From contig JAKACW010000037.1 of assembly GCA_021821045.1 (NCBI GenBank), positions 1 to 39,621 of the forward strand: a DNA stretch of 39,621 nt, read 5' to 3'. The position numbers were made by a program, and so were the translations under genes. Shown piece by piece: positions 26,955 to 36,347 of the stretch. This stretch comes from Pseudomonadota bacterium (GTDB lineage: Bacteria > Pseudomonadota > Gammaproteobacteria > JAADHS01). The number at the start of each line of letters is the position of its first letter. The stretch's first letter is position 1. Under the pieces are notes generated by a model. That model was given only the letters and a program-made list of their open reading frames with translations. It was not told where the DNA came from and made no database searches.

Positions 26955-28496
26955 TCAGTTCACCGGATACCACAGCGGGCCAGCCGGGCCCAGCGGAATT
27001 CCAGTGGCCATCCACAGCAGCAATAGGCTGATCCACACGACGGCGAAGACGATCACATACGGCAGCATTAGCGCCGCCAATGTGCCGATGCCGGCGTGGG
27101 GAATATAACGCTGCAGGAACGCGAGCACGATGACCATGTACGGATTGAGCGGAGTGATGACATTGGTAACCGAGTCGCCGATGCGGTAGGCCGCTTGAGT
27201 CAACTCGGGACTAATGCCCACTTGCATGAACATCGGCACAAACACCGGCGCGAAGAACGCGAACTTGGCCGACGCCGAACCAATGAACAGATTGCCCGTC
27301 ATGACGACTATGACGAACGCGGCGATCAACAGCCAAGGTGCGAACTCCGCCTGGGCCAGCCATTGGCCGCCGACGATGGCCAGCATCTCGCCGAGGTTGG
27401 ATTGTTTGAAGAAGGCGATGAACTGCGCGGCGAAGAACGCCAGAACGATGTAGGGCCCGAGGGACGCCATCGTTTCACTCATTAGCCGGGCGACGTCTTT
27501 TTCCGATTTCAGCGTGCGCGCCGCGAACCCGTAAGCCAAGCCGGGCACAGCGAAGAGCAACAAGATCAAGGGGACGATGGCCTCGATCCAGCGATCGAAG
27601 CGCTTGCCTGTGCCATGCAGCGGCGCGCCGGGAACAATGATCAACGCAACTATCAACGCGAGTGCAATGACAACGGCGACCAACGCCACCTTGAGGCCGC
27701 GCCGCATGTTCTCCGCACCGTCCGTTTCCGTGTTCGTGCTTTTGCTCTGCGCGTTGCCGCCGGCAGCAATGGACAAGCGGGGCTCGACGAAACGTGCGGT
27801 CACCCACCAGCCGACGAACGTCAGGAGAACGGTCGAAACAATCATAAACCACCAGTTGGCGGTTGCGCTGACCACATACGCTTCGTCCAACAACTGCGCG
27901 CCGGCTTGGGAGAAGCCCGCCAATAGTGGATCAAGTGCGGTGATAAACAGATTGGCGCTGAATCCGGCCGCCACCGCCGCGAACGACACCGCGATGCCCA
28001 CCACCGGCGAGCGGCCGGTCGCCATGTACAACGCCGCGGCCAGGGGCGGCAGGACGACGTAGCCGGCATCCAGCGTGAGTGACGACATGATGCCGAGAAA
28101 AAACACCATGGGCGTCAGGAATCGCTCGGGGGTCCGGGCGGCGGCCACATGCATTACCGCCGCGACCAATCCGCTGCGTTCCGCGATGCCGATCCCAATC
28201 ATGGCCACCAGCACCAAGCCCAGCGGCGGGAAGGACATGAAGCTGTCCACCATATTGCTGAGCACCCACCACAGGCCGTCGCTGTCCATTAACCCCACGG
28301 CCGCGACATCGACTTGGCGTTTTACCCCGTCGACACCAGTGACCGTTTTGGTGATTTGCCAGCCGGCAAATTCCGCCAGTTGGGATAAAAACATCACGCT
28401 GAGCGCGCAATATAAGAATAAGGTGGCCGGATGGGGCAGGCGGTTGCCGGCCCGTTCAATCCAGGCCAGGGCGCGGGCGGCGAATGGTGGTGTCAT
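26955..28496 (-). CDS. AbgT-family transporter
   Basis: 513 residues from the ATG at 28496; a start at 28535 would add 13 residues not typical of the family. Family segments are IERAGNRLPHPATLF at the N terminus, SFPPLGLVLVAMIGIGIAERSG, SLTLDAGYVVLPPLAA, GFSANLFITALDPLLAG and SASAKFAFFAPVFVPM. About ten to twelve membrane helices and two hairpin loops are expected. The E. coli AbgT imports p-aminobenzoyl-glutamate; other members such as MtrF and YdaH export sulfonamide-like compounds using the proton gradient. Which applies here is open, and no abgAB peptidase genes are present. The gene diverges from the rhodanese gene. Confidence 0.9.
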   Translation of the reverse strand: MTPPFAARALAWIERAGNRLPHPATLFLYCALSVMFLSQLAEFAGWQITKTVTGVDGVKRQVDVAAVGLMDSDGLWWVLSNMVDSFMSFPPLGLVLVAMIGIGIAERSGLVAAVMHVAAARTPERFLTPMVFFLGIMSSLTLDAGYVVLPPLAAALYMATGRSPVVGIAVSFAAVAAGFSANLFITALDPLLAGFSQAGAQLLDEAYVVSATANWWFMIVSTVLLTFVGWWVTARFVEPRLSIAAGGNAQSKSTNTETDGAENMRRGLKVALVAVVIALALIVALIIVPGAPLHGTGKRFDRWIEAIVPLILLLFAVPGLAYGFAARTLKSEKDVARLMSETMASLGPYIVLAFFAAQFIAFFKQSNLGEMLAIVGGQWLAQAEFAPWLLIAAFVIVVMTGNLFIGSASAKFAFFAPVFVPMFMQVGISPELTQAAYRIGDSVTNVITPLNPYMVIVLAFLQRYIPHAGIGTLAALMLPYVIVFAVVWISLLLLWMATGIPLGPAGPLWYPVN

Positions 28497-28727
28497 CGTT
28501 GCATCGCTGTGAATCCAAACCGTTTTGTAGCCCATGTTTGGCGCGGTAACAACCTGAATAAATACAAGCCAATGTGGCTTGATCTCGTGACAAACTCAAC
28601 CAAACTACGTATTGTCCGCCTCACTTAGACCGGGACTAAAATTCCCCGTGGAGCGGCCGCTACAGGACTTGCTCTACGGCACGTTACAAATTTCTTACGC
28701 TACTTTTGACATGGAGGCTTTTCGAAA

Positions 28728-29183
28728 ATGATCCGCACCCTTGCTACCCGTGTTGTACTGGCCGCCGCTTTGGCATTCGCTCCCGCCGCGTTCGCCGGGG
28801 ACGATCCGGAAACCCCGACTACACTGTCCGGTGGAAAAATCATCAGCGCCGACGAAGCCAAAAACTTAGCCGGCAAAGCAGCGTTCTTCGACATGCGCAA
28901 AGCCGTGAGCTACGGCAAGGGTCACCTGCCCGGAGCCCATCCGTTGCCTTACGGCCAAAAGAGCGATAAGTCGGTCAATTTCGACGCGTCTGTGGACACG
29001 TTCGATATGACTAAATTGCCCGGCGACAAAAGCGCCGCCATTGTTTTCTACAGCGACGGTCCCACCGGCTGGAAATCCTACAAAGCCGCGGTGACCGCGA
29101 TAAAAAATGGCTACACCAATGTGATGTGGTTTCGCGGCGGCACCGCCGAATGGGAAGCCAAGGGCATGAAGTACGAACAGTAA
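28728..29183 (+). CDS. Periplasmic rhodanese-like protein lacking the catalytic Cys
   Basis: 151 residues. GGAGG lies 10 nt before the ATG. A signal peptide ends at AFAGD (about residue 23), so it is exported. A single rhodanese domain follows: FFDMRKAVSYGKGHLPGAHPLP, then the active-site loop VFYSDGPTGWKSYKAA and WFRGGTAEWEAKG near the end. In active relatives the loop begins YC; here residue 109 is Ser, so sulfur transfer is unlikely. Such proteins may bind ligands or redox partners instead. It is followed 33 nt later by a chemoreceptor gene in the same direction, which suggests co-expression and possibly a sensing role. Confidence 0.88.
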   Translation: MIRTLATRVVLAAALAFAPAAFAGDDPETPTTLSGGKIISADEAKNLAGKAAFFDMRKAVSYGKGHLPGAHPLPYGQKSDKSVNFDASVDTFDMTKLPGDKSAAIVFYSDGPTGWKSYKAAVTAIKNGYTNVMWFRGGTAEWEAKGMKYEQ

Positions 29184-29216
29184 CCAAACCGCCGTGATTC
29201 AGAAAAGTAGGTGAGT

Positions 29217-30812
29217 ATGTCGTCTGAATTTTTCGGGAATCTAACCATCGCGCGCCGGATGCAAGTCGCCGGCGCGGCGATCTTTGCCTTGGTGACCGCC
29301 ATGGTGTGGTTCAACTGGAGCACGTTCCAGAAGGTGAGCTACAGCAATGAGGTGGCGATTCAGCTACAAGCCGGATCGGCCCACCTGCAGCTCATGCTGC
29401 GTGGCCTCAATGAGTCGGCGGTTACCCAAGGAGCCAGCGGCTCGGTGAAGAGCGCAGAAGACGGCATCGTCCGGTTCGAGCAGGTTTATACCGAGTTGGC
29501 CGCGCTCACGAAGAACGATCCGTCGGTCCACGACTTTCTCGTCGGCGAATGGCGCGACCGGTGGCAAGACCTGCGGTCGCGGGTGGAACAGTTTCTGGAT
29601 ACAAGCGAAGAAGTCGATTTGAACGACATCAAGCAAATGGTCGAGGTCGGCAAGCTCGTCGCCGGCGCGGGCGCGGTGGCGGACGAGATGGCGGAGTTCG
29701 CGCAGAAAACGCGAGACGGCGCCATTGCTAAGGAAAAGGCCGCCGCCACCCGCATGCTCACCGGCGCCGGGGGGATCTTTGTGGTTATCGTCGTGGCGTT
29801 TGTCTTGGTGACGCGCAGCGTGACCGGCCCCTTGCACCGGTTGGAATCGTTTATTCTCGCGGTGGAGCAGCGTTCGGATCTCACTCTGCGTTCGGAATTG
29901 ACGGGAGACAATGAATTGGGCCGCATGGGCCGCGCGCTGAACAGCATGCTCGGAAAATTTCAGCACATCTTGCGCGACGTGTCGCAAGCGATGACCCAGT
30001 TGAACGGCGAAACCGAGCGTTTGGGTCACGTATCGGAAACCACGTCCAAGGGCGCCGGCGAGCAGCAAAAGTCCACGATTCAACTGGCGTCGGCCATGCA
30101 CGAACTGGTCGAGACGGTCGGGCACATTGCCAACAACGTCTCGCGTTCCGCCCAGGACGCCGAACAGGCCAGAACGCGCGCCGATGAAGGGCGAACCGCC
30201 ATTACTCGCACCATGGGCAGTATCGAACAGTTGGTTGAGGCCGTGCAGCATTCCTCGGACGTGACCCGCGATCTCGATGCCAAGGCTGCCAGCATCGGCA
30301 AAGTGTTGGATGTCATTCGCGCCATCGCCGAGCAAACGAATCTGCTTGCCTTGAACGCGGCCATCGAAGCGGCACGCGCCGGCGAGCAGGGTCGCGGCTT
30401 TGCAGTCGTCGCCGACGAGGTTCGCACGCTGGCCACGCGAACCCAGGAGTCGACCAAAGAAATTCAGGGTATTATTTCGCAGTTGCAGACCGGCGCCGGT
30501 ACGGCTGTTCAAGCCATGGAGCGCGGCAGATCCCAGAGCGCAGGCACGATCGATGAGGCGGCCAAGGCCATGACCGCCATGGAGTCCGCGGCAGCGGCGG
30601 TGGGCGTCATCGCCGAGTCCATTACTCAAATCGCAGCCGCAACCGAAGAACAAAGCGCAACGGCCGAGGAGATCAACCGCAACGTGGTGACGATCAACGA
30701 AGTGGCCGAGCATACGGCGTCGTGCGCCAACGACTCCGCCGAAGTGAGCACGACGATTGACGCACTGGCGCGGCGGCTCGACGAAGCCGTGAAAACATTT
30801 AAAGTCGGTTAG
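29217..30812 (+). CDS. Methyl-accepting chemotaxis protein
   Basis: 531 residues from the ATG at 29217 (AGGTGAG just before; a GTG two codons upstream is possible). First membrane helix about 14-34, a helical periplasmic domain of about 145 residues, second helix about 178-200, HAMP ([13 protein letters not shown]...[14 protein letters not shown]), then a receptor signalling domain. The hairpin tip is complete: [38 protein letters not shown], flanked by Glu/Gln-rich methylation helices. There is no C-terminal CheR-binding pentapeptide. It should sense a periplasmic ligand and control CheA. It follows the exported rhodanese-like gene, which might present the ligand. REP arrays begin right after the stop. 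Confidence 0.92.
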   Translation: MSSEFFGNLTIARRMQVAGAAIFALVTAMVWFNWSTFQKVSYSNEVAIQLQAGSAHLQLMLRGLNESAVTQGASGSVKSAEDGIVRFEQVYTELAALTKNDPSVHDFLVGEWRDRWQDLRSRVEQFLDTSEEVDLNDIKQMVEVGKLVAGAGAVADEMAEFAQKTRDGAIAKEKAAATRMLTGAGGIFVVIVVAFVLVTRSVTGPLHRLESFILAVEQRSDLTLRSELTGDNELGRMGRALNSMLGKFQHILRDVSQAMTQLNGETERLGHVSETTSKGAGEQQKSTIQLASAMHELVETVGHIANNVSRSAQDAEQARTRADEGRTAITRTMGSIEQLVEAVQHSSDVTRDLDAKAASIGKVLDVIRAIAEQTNLLALNAAIEAARAGEQGRGFAVVADEVRTLATRTQESTKEIQGIISQLQTGAGTAVQAMERGRSQSAGTIDEAAKAMTAMESAAAAVGVIAESITQIAAATEEQSATAEEINRNVVTINEVAEHTASCANDSAEVSTTIDALARRLDEAVKTFKVG

Positions 30813-30816
30813 ATCG

Positions 30817-30894
30817 CAGGAGCGGATTCATCCGCGATTCTTCGCCCGAATCGGCGTCATTGCTGCACTCAATCGCGGAATGATCCGCTCCCAC
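30817..30894. repeat. REPIN (inverted REP pair)
   Basis: A forward REP (CAGGAGCGGATTCATCCGCGATTC, 30817-30840) and a reverse REP (AATCGCGGAATGATCCGCTCCCAC, 30871-30894) face each other over a 30-nt spacer. Each has a GCGGAT...TCCGC-type stem. It lies just after the chemoreceptor gene. Confidence 0.88.
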
Positions 30895-30914
30895 AAAGCT
30901 GGGGCATGTTCACT

Positions 30915-30993
30915 GTGGGAGCGGTTTCCTACCGCGATTCTTCGCATGAATCATCGTCAGCGCCGAATCAATCGCGGAATGATCCGCTCCCAC
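30915..30993. repeat. REPIN (inverted REP pair)
   Basis: The forward unit GTGGGAGCGGTTTCC + TACCGCGATTC (30915-30940) has a GCGGT/ACCGC stem. The reverse unit (about 30970-30993) is the GCGGA/TCCGC type, so the two halves belong to different subtypes, as in several other pairs in this window. Confidence 0.88.
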
Positions 30994-31011
30994 AACACAG
31001 ATCGAGTCGCT

Positions 31012-31088
31012 GTGGGAGCGGTTTCCGATGCACAGGGAGGTGCGAGTGTCGCGAAAGGCATGGATGCCGAGAGCGACTACCGCGATTC
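31012..31088 (+). repeat. Composite REP element with multi-hairpin insert, copy 2 (diverged)
   Basis: 77 nt, identical at both ends to copy 1 but changed inside. The outer GTCGC/GCGAC stem is kept. The inner hairpin is GGCAT-GG-ATGCC instead of GGGCA-GGA-TGCCC, a 5-bp stem preserved through a one-base shift in register. The first hairpin keeps only its outer four pairs (GCAC/GTGC). Confidence 0.82.
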
Positions 31089-31092
31089 TTGC

Positions 31093-31866
31093 CTACGCCG
31101 CCCGTTGCGCTGCCACGACTTTCGGCCGGTAAAGCACGATGTTCTCGCCGCGCCGATACTCGGCAAAATCTTCCGCGGCCGTGGCGAGGTAAAACGCCCG
31201 ACTGCAGCCCGGCACGCGGCTGTCGTGCAGCTCCACCGCTAGCACGTCCACTTTGCTCAGCCAGCGACTCGAGTCGGCGTTAAAAATTTCCTTCTCTCCA
31301 CCTTCGACGTCCAATTTCAGCAAATCGATACTGTTCACGCCAAGCTCCTCGAGCAGATCGTCCATCGTGATGCCCTGAATCTGCAGACTGCCGCTGCTGC
31401 CGCTCACTTGAAAGCCATCCTTGGTTTCGTTCGCGGCATCGACGATAAATGCGGGTCCCGTGTGCGACCATAGGGCCTTCTGAATCGGCGTAATGTTCGC
31501 GTACGGTTGCGTGTTCAACTGAAGCATTCGGAAGTTGGACGGCTCGGGTTCGAGAGCGTAAATACGTGCGTTGGGGTAGGTGGTGGCGAAGTAAATGGCG
31601 GAAAACCCGGTGTTCGCGCCCACATCCAAAATGACGCGCGGACTAAATGAAAACGGTAACTCGTATTCCCGGTTGACGAAGATCTGCTCGAAGATGGCGA
31701 AGTCCGTGGTTCCGCGGCGCACGGTCAGGGGTGCGGCGAGTCCCGGGAGCTGGATGGCGATGTCCCCCAGCGCGGTCACTTTGCGCGTGCGGTAATGGGC
31801 ATACAGCTTGAGCGCCGTGCCCATGCCGAAGCGGCGGCTATAGCGCTTTATGCGTTTGGTGCTCAT
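31093..31866 (-). CDS. FkbM-family SAM-dependent methyltransferase
   Basis: 257 residues. The SAM-binding motif is VILDVGANTGFSAIYFA (about 78-94), followed by the acidic YALEPEPSNF (about 106-115) and DLLKLDVEGGEKEIF, the classic FkbM signature. There are no membrane segments and the N terminus is basic. FkbM enzymes methylate hydroxyls of sugars or small molecules, often in polysaccharide or O-antigen loci, but no such cluster is visible here; the gene is alone between two REP arrays. Its substrate is unknown. Isolation between repeats may mean it moved in on its own, though base use looks like that of its neighbours. Confidence 0.88.
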   Translation of the reverse strand: MSTKRIKRYSRRFGMGTALKLYAHYRTRKVTALGDIAIQLPGLAAPLTVRRGTTDFAIFEQIFVNREYELPFSFSPRVILDVGANTGFSAIYFATTYPNARIYALEPEPSNFRMLQLNTQPYANITPIQKALWSHTGPAFIVDAANETKDGFQVSGSSGSLQIQGITMDDLLEELGVNSIDLLKLDVEGGEKEIFNADSSRWLSKVDVLAVELHDSRVPGCSRAFYLATAAEDFAEYRRGENIVLYRPKVVAAQRAA

Positions 31867-31928
31867 GGGGCCTGATTGTCGTTGATTTGAGGTGCAGCAA
31901 CAAGCGGGGGTTGCGAGACTGCAGCGAA

Positions 31929-32000
31929 GAATCGCGGTAAGAAACCGCTCCCACAGCAGGATGGGGCGGTTGTTGTGGGAGCGGATTATTCCTCGATTCT
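31929..32000. repeat. Diverging REP pair
   Basis: A reverse 26-nt REP (31929-31954, GAATCGCGGTAAGAAACCGCTCCCAC on the plus strand in two parts GAATCGCGGTA and AGAAACCGCTCCCAC) and a forward REP (31975-32000, GTGGGAGCGGATTATTCCTCGATTC) point away from each other across 20 nt. The 26-nt unit shows what the composite elements look like without their 51-nt insert. Confidence 0.8.
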
Positions 32001-32020
32001 TAGTTGTTTCTAGGTTGCTT

Positions 32021-33247
32021 CTACTCGCGTCGCCCGCCCGGGCCCGGTCGGATCGAACCGATCGTCCCGCTCACGGCCGGAATGGGCGAGGCCAATCCCG
32101 CACCCGGTCGGGTGGCGAACCCGGGCGCGCCGGGCGGCACGGTTCCCGCGGAGCCGCAGCCGTTGATACAGACGTTACCGGCCGCGATGATCCCGCGCCA
32201 GGTGATGGTAAGGGTCGTGTCGATCGTGCCGTCGCCGTTTTCGTCCACCTCGACCAGCGCGAGTGCCTGCGGCTGGGCGGTGATGCGAATGAGGCGGTCG
32301 ATTCCCGCGGTGGGATCCTGTTCGCGAATTTCGATTGTTCCGCTGGCGGGCGCGGCACCGATACTGCCGGCTAACGGGGCGACGGTTTTGACGCTGAGCG
32401 ATCGGCCGCCTTGGACGGATGTGCTCACGTCAAAGGTTTTTGACAGGGTCAGCGTGTTTAGATCTGTCGTTGTTGCGAGGCTGAATGTACTTGAGCGGGT
32501 GGTCGTGCCGTTGGCATCGGTCACTGTCGCGGTCGCCGTGCCCGACACGTCGCGCTGGGTTGTTACGCCGTCGGCCGACGCGCTCTTGATTGTTGCGGTT
32601 GATTCTTCTTTGATCTGGCGTGCTGCGCTGTCGATGGTCAGATTGGTTGTGCGCGTCGTTTCCATGTTCCACGGCGCGGTCACGAACGGTGTGCCGGTCA
32701 TGCTGACCAGCGTGTTGACCTCAGTGCCGTTGATCGTGCGACCAAACTGCGTGCAGGCGTTGAAAGTTTCCGTCACCGAATCGCCAGTGGAACGTCCTGC
32801 AGGATCTTGGTCGTCGCGGGTGATGGTGATGCTGCCGTTGCCGGTGTCGACGTTGGCCGGATCGGTGCTGCTGCAGAAAAACGTGGTTGTGGTGACGGCC
32901 AGGCTGCCTACCTCTGATTGGTTCAACGATGTCGCGACGTTGAACGCGGCGACGTCGCCCTCCGCGCTGAACGGGTCATCTGAAAAGCCTGCATCGGCGC
33001 GAATCACGCCGGTCAGTCCGTCGCTGATGCCGGGTATGATGGGCGTGGGTAGGTTGCCGCCGGTTGGTCCGTTGGACAAGTCGGCCCCAAGACCAGGGCG
33101 CCTGGTTTCGCTTGGGGGATTGGGCGAGTTCGGGTCGCTCGGGGACGAGGATTGGTCTGACGAATCGTTGTCATCACTGCCGCAACCGGCCAAGCCGAGT
33201 GCGAGGACCAGTGCCAAAAAAAGCGAATGTTTAGCTTTGCCCGTCAT
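32021..33247 (-). CDS. Putative outer-membrane lipoprotein of unknown function
   Basis: 408 residues with a type II signal peptide: LGLAGC places the lipid-carrying Cys at 22, followed by a Ser/Asp/Pro-rich linker (to about 55). Gly/Ser after the Cys favours outer-membrane sorting. The body is rich in Thr, Ser, Asn and Gly with many beta-type repeats of T-x-T, five further Cys, and one calcium-loop-like motif, DENGDGTID. I do not recognise the family. A TATATA run and GGGGAG lie just before the start, a plausible promoter and ribosome binding site. The C terminus is Gly/Pro-rich. Many reading frames on the opposite strand here are shadows. Confidence 0.75.
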   Translation of the reverse strand: MTGKAKHSLFLALVLALGLAGCGSDDNDSSDQSSSPSDPNSPNPPSETRRPGLGADLSNGPTGGNLPTPIIPGISDGLTGVIRADAGFSDDPFSAEGDVAAFNVATSLNQSEVGSLAVTTTTFFCSSTDPANVDTGNGSITITRDDQDPAGRSTGDSVTETFNACTQFGRTINGTEVNTLVSMTGTPFVTAPWNMETTRTTNLTIDSAARQIKEESTATIKSASADGVTTQRDVSGTATATVTDANGTTTRSSTFSLATTTDLNTLTLSKTFDVSTSVQGGRSLSVKTVAPLAGSIGAAPASGTIEIREQDPTAGIDRLIRITAQPQALALVEVDENGDGTIDTTLTITWRGIIAAGNVCINGCGSAGTVPPGAPGFATRPGAGLASPIPAVSGTIGSIRPGPGGRRE

Positions 33248-33368
33248 CGCCGCTGTCTCCCCCCACTCTATATATATTGAATACAGCCACTGCTAGAGGG
33301 GTAAAACTATCACAGCGGCCGAAAGCGGGCCTATAGGTGGCATTCCTCATTGCGCCGAGAGTGCTGGG

Positions 33369-34031
33369 CTAATGCACAGGTATTACGCAGGCCGGGTCGT
33401 CAAATGAGGGTTTGTTCACGCGCCGGTCGACGGGGTAGGTCTCCATGTTGCCCTCCGAAAAAGGACGCAAAAGGTGCTCCAGCGGCGCTTTACTTTGAAT
33501 TTTGGGGTCGAGCCAGGTGGTAACGTCTTCCGGCGTCAAGATCACCGGCATGCGGTCGTGAAAGTCGAGGAGTTTGTTGGCGGTGGTGGTGAGCACGGTG
33601 AAGGTTTCCAAGTCTTGACCGTCGCCTTGCCAGTGATCCCACAGGCCGGCCAGGAACACCGGCGTTTGGTCGCGAAAATGGATGAAATAGGGCTGTTTGA
33701 CCTTGCCTTCCTCTTTCCACTCGTAGAATCCGTCCACCGGCACGATGCAGCGGCGGTGGCGGAACGGGCCGCGGTAAGCCGGCTTCTCGGCCACGGTTTC
33801 GGCCTTGGCGTTGATCATCTTGTAGCCGGTCTTCGGTTCTTTGGCCCAATGGGGCACCAGCCCCCAGCGCGGCAATGCCCACTCCAGATTACCCTCGGCA
33901 TCGCTTCGCACGACGGCGGCCGGTTGGGACGGCGCGATGTTAAAGCGCGGCGGCAGTTCGAAGCGCTTCAATATGCGCAACAGCTGTTCCGTCTTGCGAA
34001 TGGCGGCGGCTTGGGCGATGCGTCCACACAT
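33369..34031 (-). CDS. yedK: SRAP-domain DNA-protein crosslink protein (YedK/HMCES)
   Basis: 220 residues from the ATG at 34031, the only start that puts the catalytic Cys at position 2 after Met removal (MCGRIAQ). The SRAP active-site residues are present: Cys2, Asn74 (KMINAKAET), Glu104 (PVDGFYEWK) and His158 (LLDFHDRMPVIL). The protein links covalently to abasic sites in single-stranded DNA through Cys2 and so protects them from breakage. It diverges from recD2, another DNA-repair gene, over a 108-nt spacer, so the two may be co-regulated; I see no clear LexA site. Confidence 0.92.
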   Translation of the reverse strand: MCGRIAQAAAIRKTEQLLRILKRFELPPRFNIAPSQPAAVVRSDAEGNLEWALPRWGLVPHWAKEPKTGYKMINAKAETVAEKPAYRGPFRHRRCIVPVDGFYEWKEEGKVKQPYFIHFRDQTPVFLAGLWDHWQGDGQDLETFTVLTTTANKLLDFHDRMPVILTPEDVTTWLDPKIQSKAPLEHLLRPFSEGNMETYPVDRRVNKPSFDDPACVIPVH

Positions 34032-34139
34032 GTCAGGATTTTTCCGAGAGAAGCATTGCCATGCCGTTCCCCAATGATTTTCCGCCATTTATGGCACAAT
34101 GGACGGCGCTAGGAGAGTTTAACCGAATATCGCTACGAG

Positions 34140-36338
34140 ATGATGAACGGACCATCAGGCCAATTGGAATCCAAACCGGACGAATTGTTTTCCGGGGTGA
34201 TCGACCGTTTGGCGTTTCATAACGACGAAACCGGCTTTTCCGTTCTCAAGGTCCGTGCCCGCTCCAACCTGCCGACCCAAACCGTGATCGGTTTTGCCGC
34301 CCTGGTGAAGCCGGGCGACCACGTCGAGTGCGAAGGTGCTTGGGTGGTCGATCGCCAGCGCGGCCTGCAGTTCAAGGCCCAGCGCATCTCGGTCGTGCCG
34401 CCCAACACCCTGGAAGGTATCGAGAAATATCTCGGCTCCGGCATGATTCCGGGCATCGGCCCCGCCTTCGCCAAGCGGATGGTGGAGACCTTCGGCGCCG
34501 AGGTGTTCGACATCATCGAGCGCCAGCCCGAGCGACTGGGGGAAATCCCCGGTATCGGCAAGAAGAAACGCGAACAAATACTCGCCGCCTGGGCCGAGCA
34601 GCGCTCGGTGCGCGAGTTGATGGTGTTTCTGCAGAGTCACGGCATCGGTCCGGCCCGGGCGGTGCGCATCTACAAGACCTATGGCGATCAAGCCATCGCC
34701 CGCATCAACCGCGATCCCTATTGTCTCGTGCTCGATGTGCAGGGCGTGGGGTTCAAGCTGGCCGATCAACTCGCGCTCAAGTTGGGCATTGCGCCTGATT
34801 CGCCGCTGCGGGCGCGTGCGGCGGTGCGGCATGTGCTGCAAGAGTTTTCCCAGTTGGGCCACTGCGCCGTGCCGCGGGAGCGCTTGCGCCACGACACGGT
34901 CAAGTTGCTGGGCGCGACGGAAGACGTGGTGGAACACGCCATCGACAAGGAGATCAGCGCCGGCCGCTTGGTCAGCGAAGGCCGGGGCGATGACGCGTTG
35001 CTGTTCTTGATGTATTTGCACGAGGCCGAACAACAGATTGCGTATCACTTGCAGCGACTGGACGGACCCGAACCGCCGTGGGGTGGACTAGACATGGACG
35101 CGGCCATTCCGTGGGCGCAATCGCGGGCGCAGATCGAGTTGTCGGCGTCGCAGGCGGCGGCGGTGCGCATCGTGGTGGGTTCGAAAGTCGCGGTAATCAC
35201 CGGTGGTCCCGGCGTGGGCAAGACCACGGTGCTTAACACCATCCTGAAACTGCTGCGGGCGAAGGGCGTGCGCCCAGCCTTGTGCGCGCCGACCGGTCGA
35301 GCGGCGAAGAGACTGTCCGAATCCACCGGCCTTGAAGCGCGTACGATTCATCGCTTGTTGGAGTACGATCCGCATGCGCAAGCGTTCAAACGCGACGAGT
35401 CATCGCCACTCGACACCGATTTGGTGGTGGTCGATGAAGTGTCTATGGTGGATGTGGTGCTGATGGCCTCGCTGGTGAGCGCCATTCCCGATAATGCCGG
35501 TTTGCTGCTGGTGGGCGACGTCGATCAATTGCCGTCGGTGGGTCCGGGCGCGGTGTTGGCGGATATCATCAGTTCGGACACCATGCCGGTGGTGCGGCTA
35601 ACGGAGATTTTCCGCCAAGCCGCCTCGTCGCAGATCGTCATCAATGCCCACCGTATCCAACGCGGCGAGCTGCCGAGTTCGGAGAATCACGACAGCGATC
35701 TGTCCGATTTTTATCTGGTGAGCGCGCCGACGCCGGAGGCGATATTCGACAAGCTGATGCAGTTGGTGACCGAGCGCATTCCCAAACGCTTCGGCCTCGA
35801 CCCAGTGCGCGAGGTGCAGGTTCTGACGCCCATGAACAAAGGCGGGCTGGGAACGAAAAGCCTCAACGCCGTATTGCAGCAACGGCTCAATCCCCATCGC
35901 GAACCCAAGATCAGCCGCTTCGGTTGGGATTTCTGTCTGGGCGACAAGGTCATCCAAACCGTCAACAACTACGACAAGGATGTGTTCAACGGCGATATTG
36001 GCTTTATCGAGTTCATCGATACCGCCAATGGGCTGCTCAACATAAACTTCGATGGTCGGCAGGTGCAATATCAAACCGCCGATCTCGACGAAGTGGCGCT
36101 GGCCTATGCGACCACCATTCACAAATCCCAAGGCTCGGAGTATCCGGCCATCGTGATTCCGCTGTCGACGCAACACTACACATTGCTCGAACGCAATTTG
36201 CTCTACACCGCGGTGACCCGCGGCAAGAAGCTGGTGGTGTTGATCGCCCAGCCTAAGGCGCTGAGCATCGCCGTCAACAACGTGCGGGCGGCGGATCGGA
36301 TCACGCGCTTGAAATCGCGGCTCAAGGCGCTGTTCTGA
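34140..36338 (+). CDS. recD2: RecD2-type SF1B DNA helicase
   Basis: 732 residues, the length of RecD2 proteins. An N-terminal OB-like domain (to about 90) is followed by two helix-hairpin-helix motifs (MIPGIGPAFAKRM and IPGIGKKKREQIL), which are diagnostic of RecD2 rather than RecD. The helicase core has Walker A ITGGPGVGKTT (about 352), VVDEVSMVD, VGDVDQLPSVGPGAVL, ATTIHKSQGSEYPAI and YTAVTRGKKLVVL. It should unwind DNA 5' to 3'. The start is one of two adjacent ATGs (34140, 34143). ampD follows 9 nt later, so they are co-transcribed. The window has no recBC, so RecD2 is probably independent of the AddAB-like pair. Confidence 0.92.
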   Translation: MMNGPSGQLESKPDELFSGVIDRLAFHNDETGFSVLKVRARSNLPTQTVIGFAALVKPGDHVECEGAWVVDRQRGLQFKAQRISVVPPNTLEGIEKYLGSGMIPGIGPAFAKRMVETFGAEVFDIIERQPERLGEIPGIGKKKREQILAAWAEQRSVRELMVFLQSHGIGPARAVRIYKTYGDQAIARINRDPYCLVLDVQGVGFKLADQLALKLGIAPDSPLRARAAVRHVLQEFSQLGHCAVPRERLRHDTVKLLGATEDVVEHAIDKEISAGRLVSEGRGDDALLFLMYLHEAEQQIAYHLQRLDGPEPPWGGLDMDAAIPWAQSRAQIELSASQAAAVRIVVGSKVAVITGGPGVGKTTVLNTILKLLRAKGVRPALCAPTGRAAKRLSESTGLEARTIHRLLEYDPHAQAFKRDESSPLDTDLVVVDEVSMVDVVLMASLVSAIPDNAGLLLVGDVDQLPSVGPGAVLADIISSDTMPVVRLTEIFRQAASSQIVINAHRIQRGELPSSENHDSDLSDFYLVSAPTPEAIFDKLMQLVTERIPKRFGLDPVREVQVLTPMNKGGLGTKSLNAVLQQRLNPHREPKISRFGWDFCLGDKVIQTVNNYDKDVFNGDIGFIEFIDTANGLLNINFDGRQVQYQTADLDEVALAYATTIHKSQGSEYPAIVIPLSTQHYTLLERNLLYTAVTRGKKLVVLIAQPKALSIAVNNVRAADRITRLKSRLKALF

Positions 36339-36347
36339 AAGGACGCC

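Noticed and set aside
29364-30713. Minus-strand open frame (449 codons) opposite the chemoreceptor
   Set aside because: Antisense shadow of a clear receptor; composition is His/Gln/Arg-rich.
32004-33296. Plus-strand open frame (430 codons) opposite the lipoprotein
   Set aside because: The minus strand has a proper lipoprotein signal peptide, ribosome binding site and promoter-like sequence; the plus frame is valine/serine-rich antisense.
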